A DNA stretch of 6,300 bases from Collinsella sp. (GTDB lineage Bacteria > Actinomycetota > Coriobacteriia > Coriobacteriales > Coriobacteriaceae). Made by a program: the position numbers and the translations under genes. The number at the start of each line of letters is the position of its first letter. Positions within the stretch are counted from its first letter, which is position 1. Shown here in pieces: positions 5,759-6,300 of this stretch. The notes under the pieces are model-generated. The model searched no databases, had not been told where the DNA came from, and worked only from the letters and a program-made list of their open reading frames with translations. The stretch lies in contig JAIHTM010000156.1 of the NCBI GenBank assembly GCA_022713905.1, forward strand, positions 1-6,300. Reading direction: 5' to 3'.

Positions 5759-6253
5759 ATGGCTCAACCCAAGATTCTTCTCACACGCATCGACGACCGG
5801 TTTATTTGCGGGCAAGACATTGAGCTGTGGAACGAGGCGACTGGTTCCAACCTTGTCCTAATCGTCAACGATGAGATCGCGGCGGATTCGCGCCAATGGG
5901 CACCCATGAGGGTGGCGGCGCCAGAAGGCGTTTGGACACGGTTTTTCTCGGTGCAAAGGACCATCGATATCATTCATACCGCAACGCCGCGTCAATGGAT
6001 TCTGGTCATGGTGGCCTCACCCGCAGATGCGCTCGCGCTGGTTAAGGGTGGTGTGCCGATCACCAAGATCAGCATTGGCCATATGCAGGTAGGGGAGGGC
6101 AAGCACCCCATAACGCCCGCAGTCGCCGTAGACGGCGCAGATGTCGCCTCCCTCAAAGAGCTGCAAAAGCTCGGCATAGAACTAGAAATCCGTTATCTCC
6201 CCAGCTCCGCCCCCGACCCCATCCAACTAGTCATTGGGGACGTTCTTAAATGA
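5759..6253 (+). CDS. PTS mannose/sorbose-family EIIB-like protein with Cys at the phosphorylation site
   Basis: A 164-residue, full-length member of the mannose/fructose/sorbose PTS EIIB family. In standard members this cytosolic domain receives phosphate from EIIA on a histidine and hands it to the sugar in EIIC/EIID. The family core is clear: LLTRIDDR (7-14), LIVNDEIAAD (34-43), MRVAAPEGV (50-58), ALVKGGVPITKISIGHM (93-109), GEGKHPITPAVAVD (112-125) and GIELEIRYLPSS (139-150). The expected RLIHGQ motif reads RFICGQ, so residue 17 is Cys (codon 5807-5809) instead of the phosphoryl-carrying His. Either the protein is a regulatory or inactive homologue, or it uses cysteine as other EIIB superfamilies do. 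No EIIA, EIIC or EIID gene is in the window. ATG 5759 has only a weak GGGG (5750-5753) upstream. The last seven codons (VIGDVLK) lie inside a repeat element. Confidence 0.88.
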   Translation: MAQPKILLTRIDDRFICGQDIELWNEATGSNLVLIVNDEIAADSRQWAPMRVAAPEGVWTRFFSVQRTIDIIHTATPRQWILVMVASPADALALVKGGVPITKISIGHMQVGEGKHPITPAVAVDGADVASLKELQKLGIELEIRYLPSSAPDPIQLVIGDVLK

Positions 6254-6291
6254 CTAGTCAAACGGGACACCCTTGGCACTTGGGGACGTTC
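6226..6291. repeat. REP-like inverted repeat plus direct repeat across the EIIB stop codon
   Basis: ACTAGTCATT (6226-6235) and AATGACTAGT (6249-6258) are a perfect 10-bp inverted repeat with a 13-nt loop, and the EIIB stop TGA (6251-6253) lies in the right arm. The 12-mer TTGGGGACGTTC at 6234-6245 recurs exactly at 6280-6291, 46 nt later. There is no T run, so this is not an intrinsic terminator. The arrangement resembles REP-type or transposase-associated intergenic repeats; the element may continue beyond the window. Confidence 0.6.
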
Positions 6292-6300
6292 CTTATGTAC

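Noticed and set aside
5455..5760. A - strand frame containing VAQLVEHRSRKAGVTGSSPV
   Set aside because: This is the well-known spurious translation of a tRNA gene; the region is tRNA-Thr with its promoter and terminator.
1..6300. CRISPR array, complete insertion sequence or prophage genes
   Set aside because: No regularly spaced repeats, transposase, integrase or phage structural genes are visible; the only mobile-like signal is the repeat at the right edge.

Overview
The window looks like a chromosomal segment from a GC-rich, Gram-positive gut actinobacterium of the Collinsella / Coriobacteriia type. This rests on the strong C/G preference at third codon positions in the sugar genes, clear AAGGAG-type ribosome binding sites, and carbohydrate enzymes that read like LacC and LacX of Gram-positive lactose/tagatose operons. 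The genus is an inference; no marker gene is present.

Layout, left to right. (1) nagA (63-1232, +), an amino-sugar-6-phosphate deacetylase with all expected catalytic residues. (2) A convergent flavodoxin-family gene (1307-1891, -), with a terminator for that gene between the two at 1239-1276. (3) A divergent + strand sugar block: a LacX-type aldose 1-epimerase (2048-2929), a LacC-type tagatose-6-phosphate/1-phosphofructokinase (2989-3924), a truncated 3' end of a second nagA (3967-4092), and a YhcH/YjgK/YiaL-family sugar anomerase (4125-4598). It closes with an unusually elaborate hairpin terminator region (4630-4715). (4) An unrecognised, more AT-rich gene on the - strand (4733-5302). (5) A tRNA-Thr(CGT) gene (5526-5601, -) with a good promoter (5641-5669) and terminator (5492-5514). 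(6) A mannose-family PTS EIIB gene (5759-6253, +), in which the expected active-site histidine is a cysteine. (7) A REP-like inverted and direct repeat at the right edge that overlaps the last codons of the EIIB gene.

How they fit together (inference). Deacetylase, tagatose-6-P kinase and two sugar anomerases fit catabolism of galactose-type amino sugars or galactosides, for example GalNAc-6-P to galactosamine-6-P to tagatose-6-P to tagatose-1,6-bisP. The deaminase/isomerase, the aldolase and a complete PTS permease are not in the window. The remnant of a second nagA immediately after lacC suggests that this locus once carried another deacetylase in the same operon.

No complete novel system is visible. 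The items most worth a second look are the His-to-Cys EIIB, the nagA remnant, the mutually exclusive hairpins at 4630-4715, the repeat at the right end, and the foreign-looking gene at 4733-5302.
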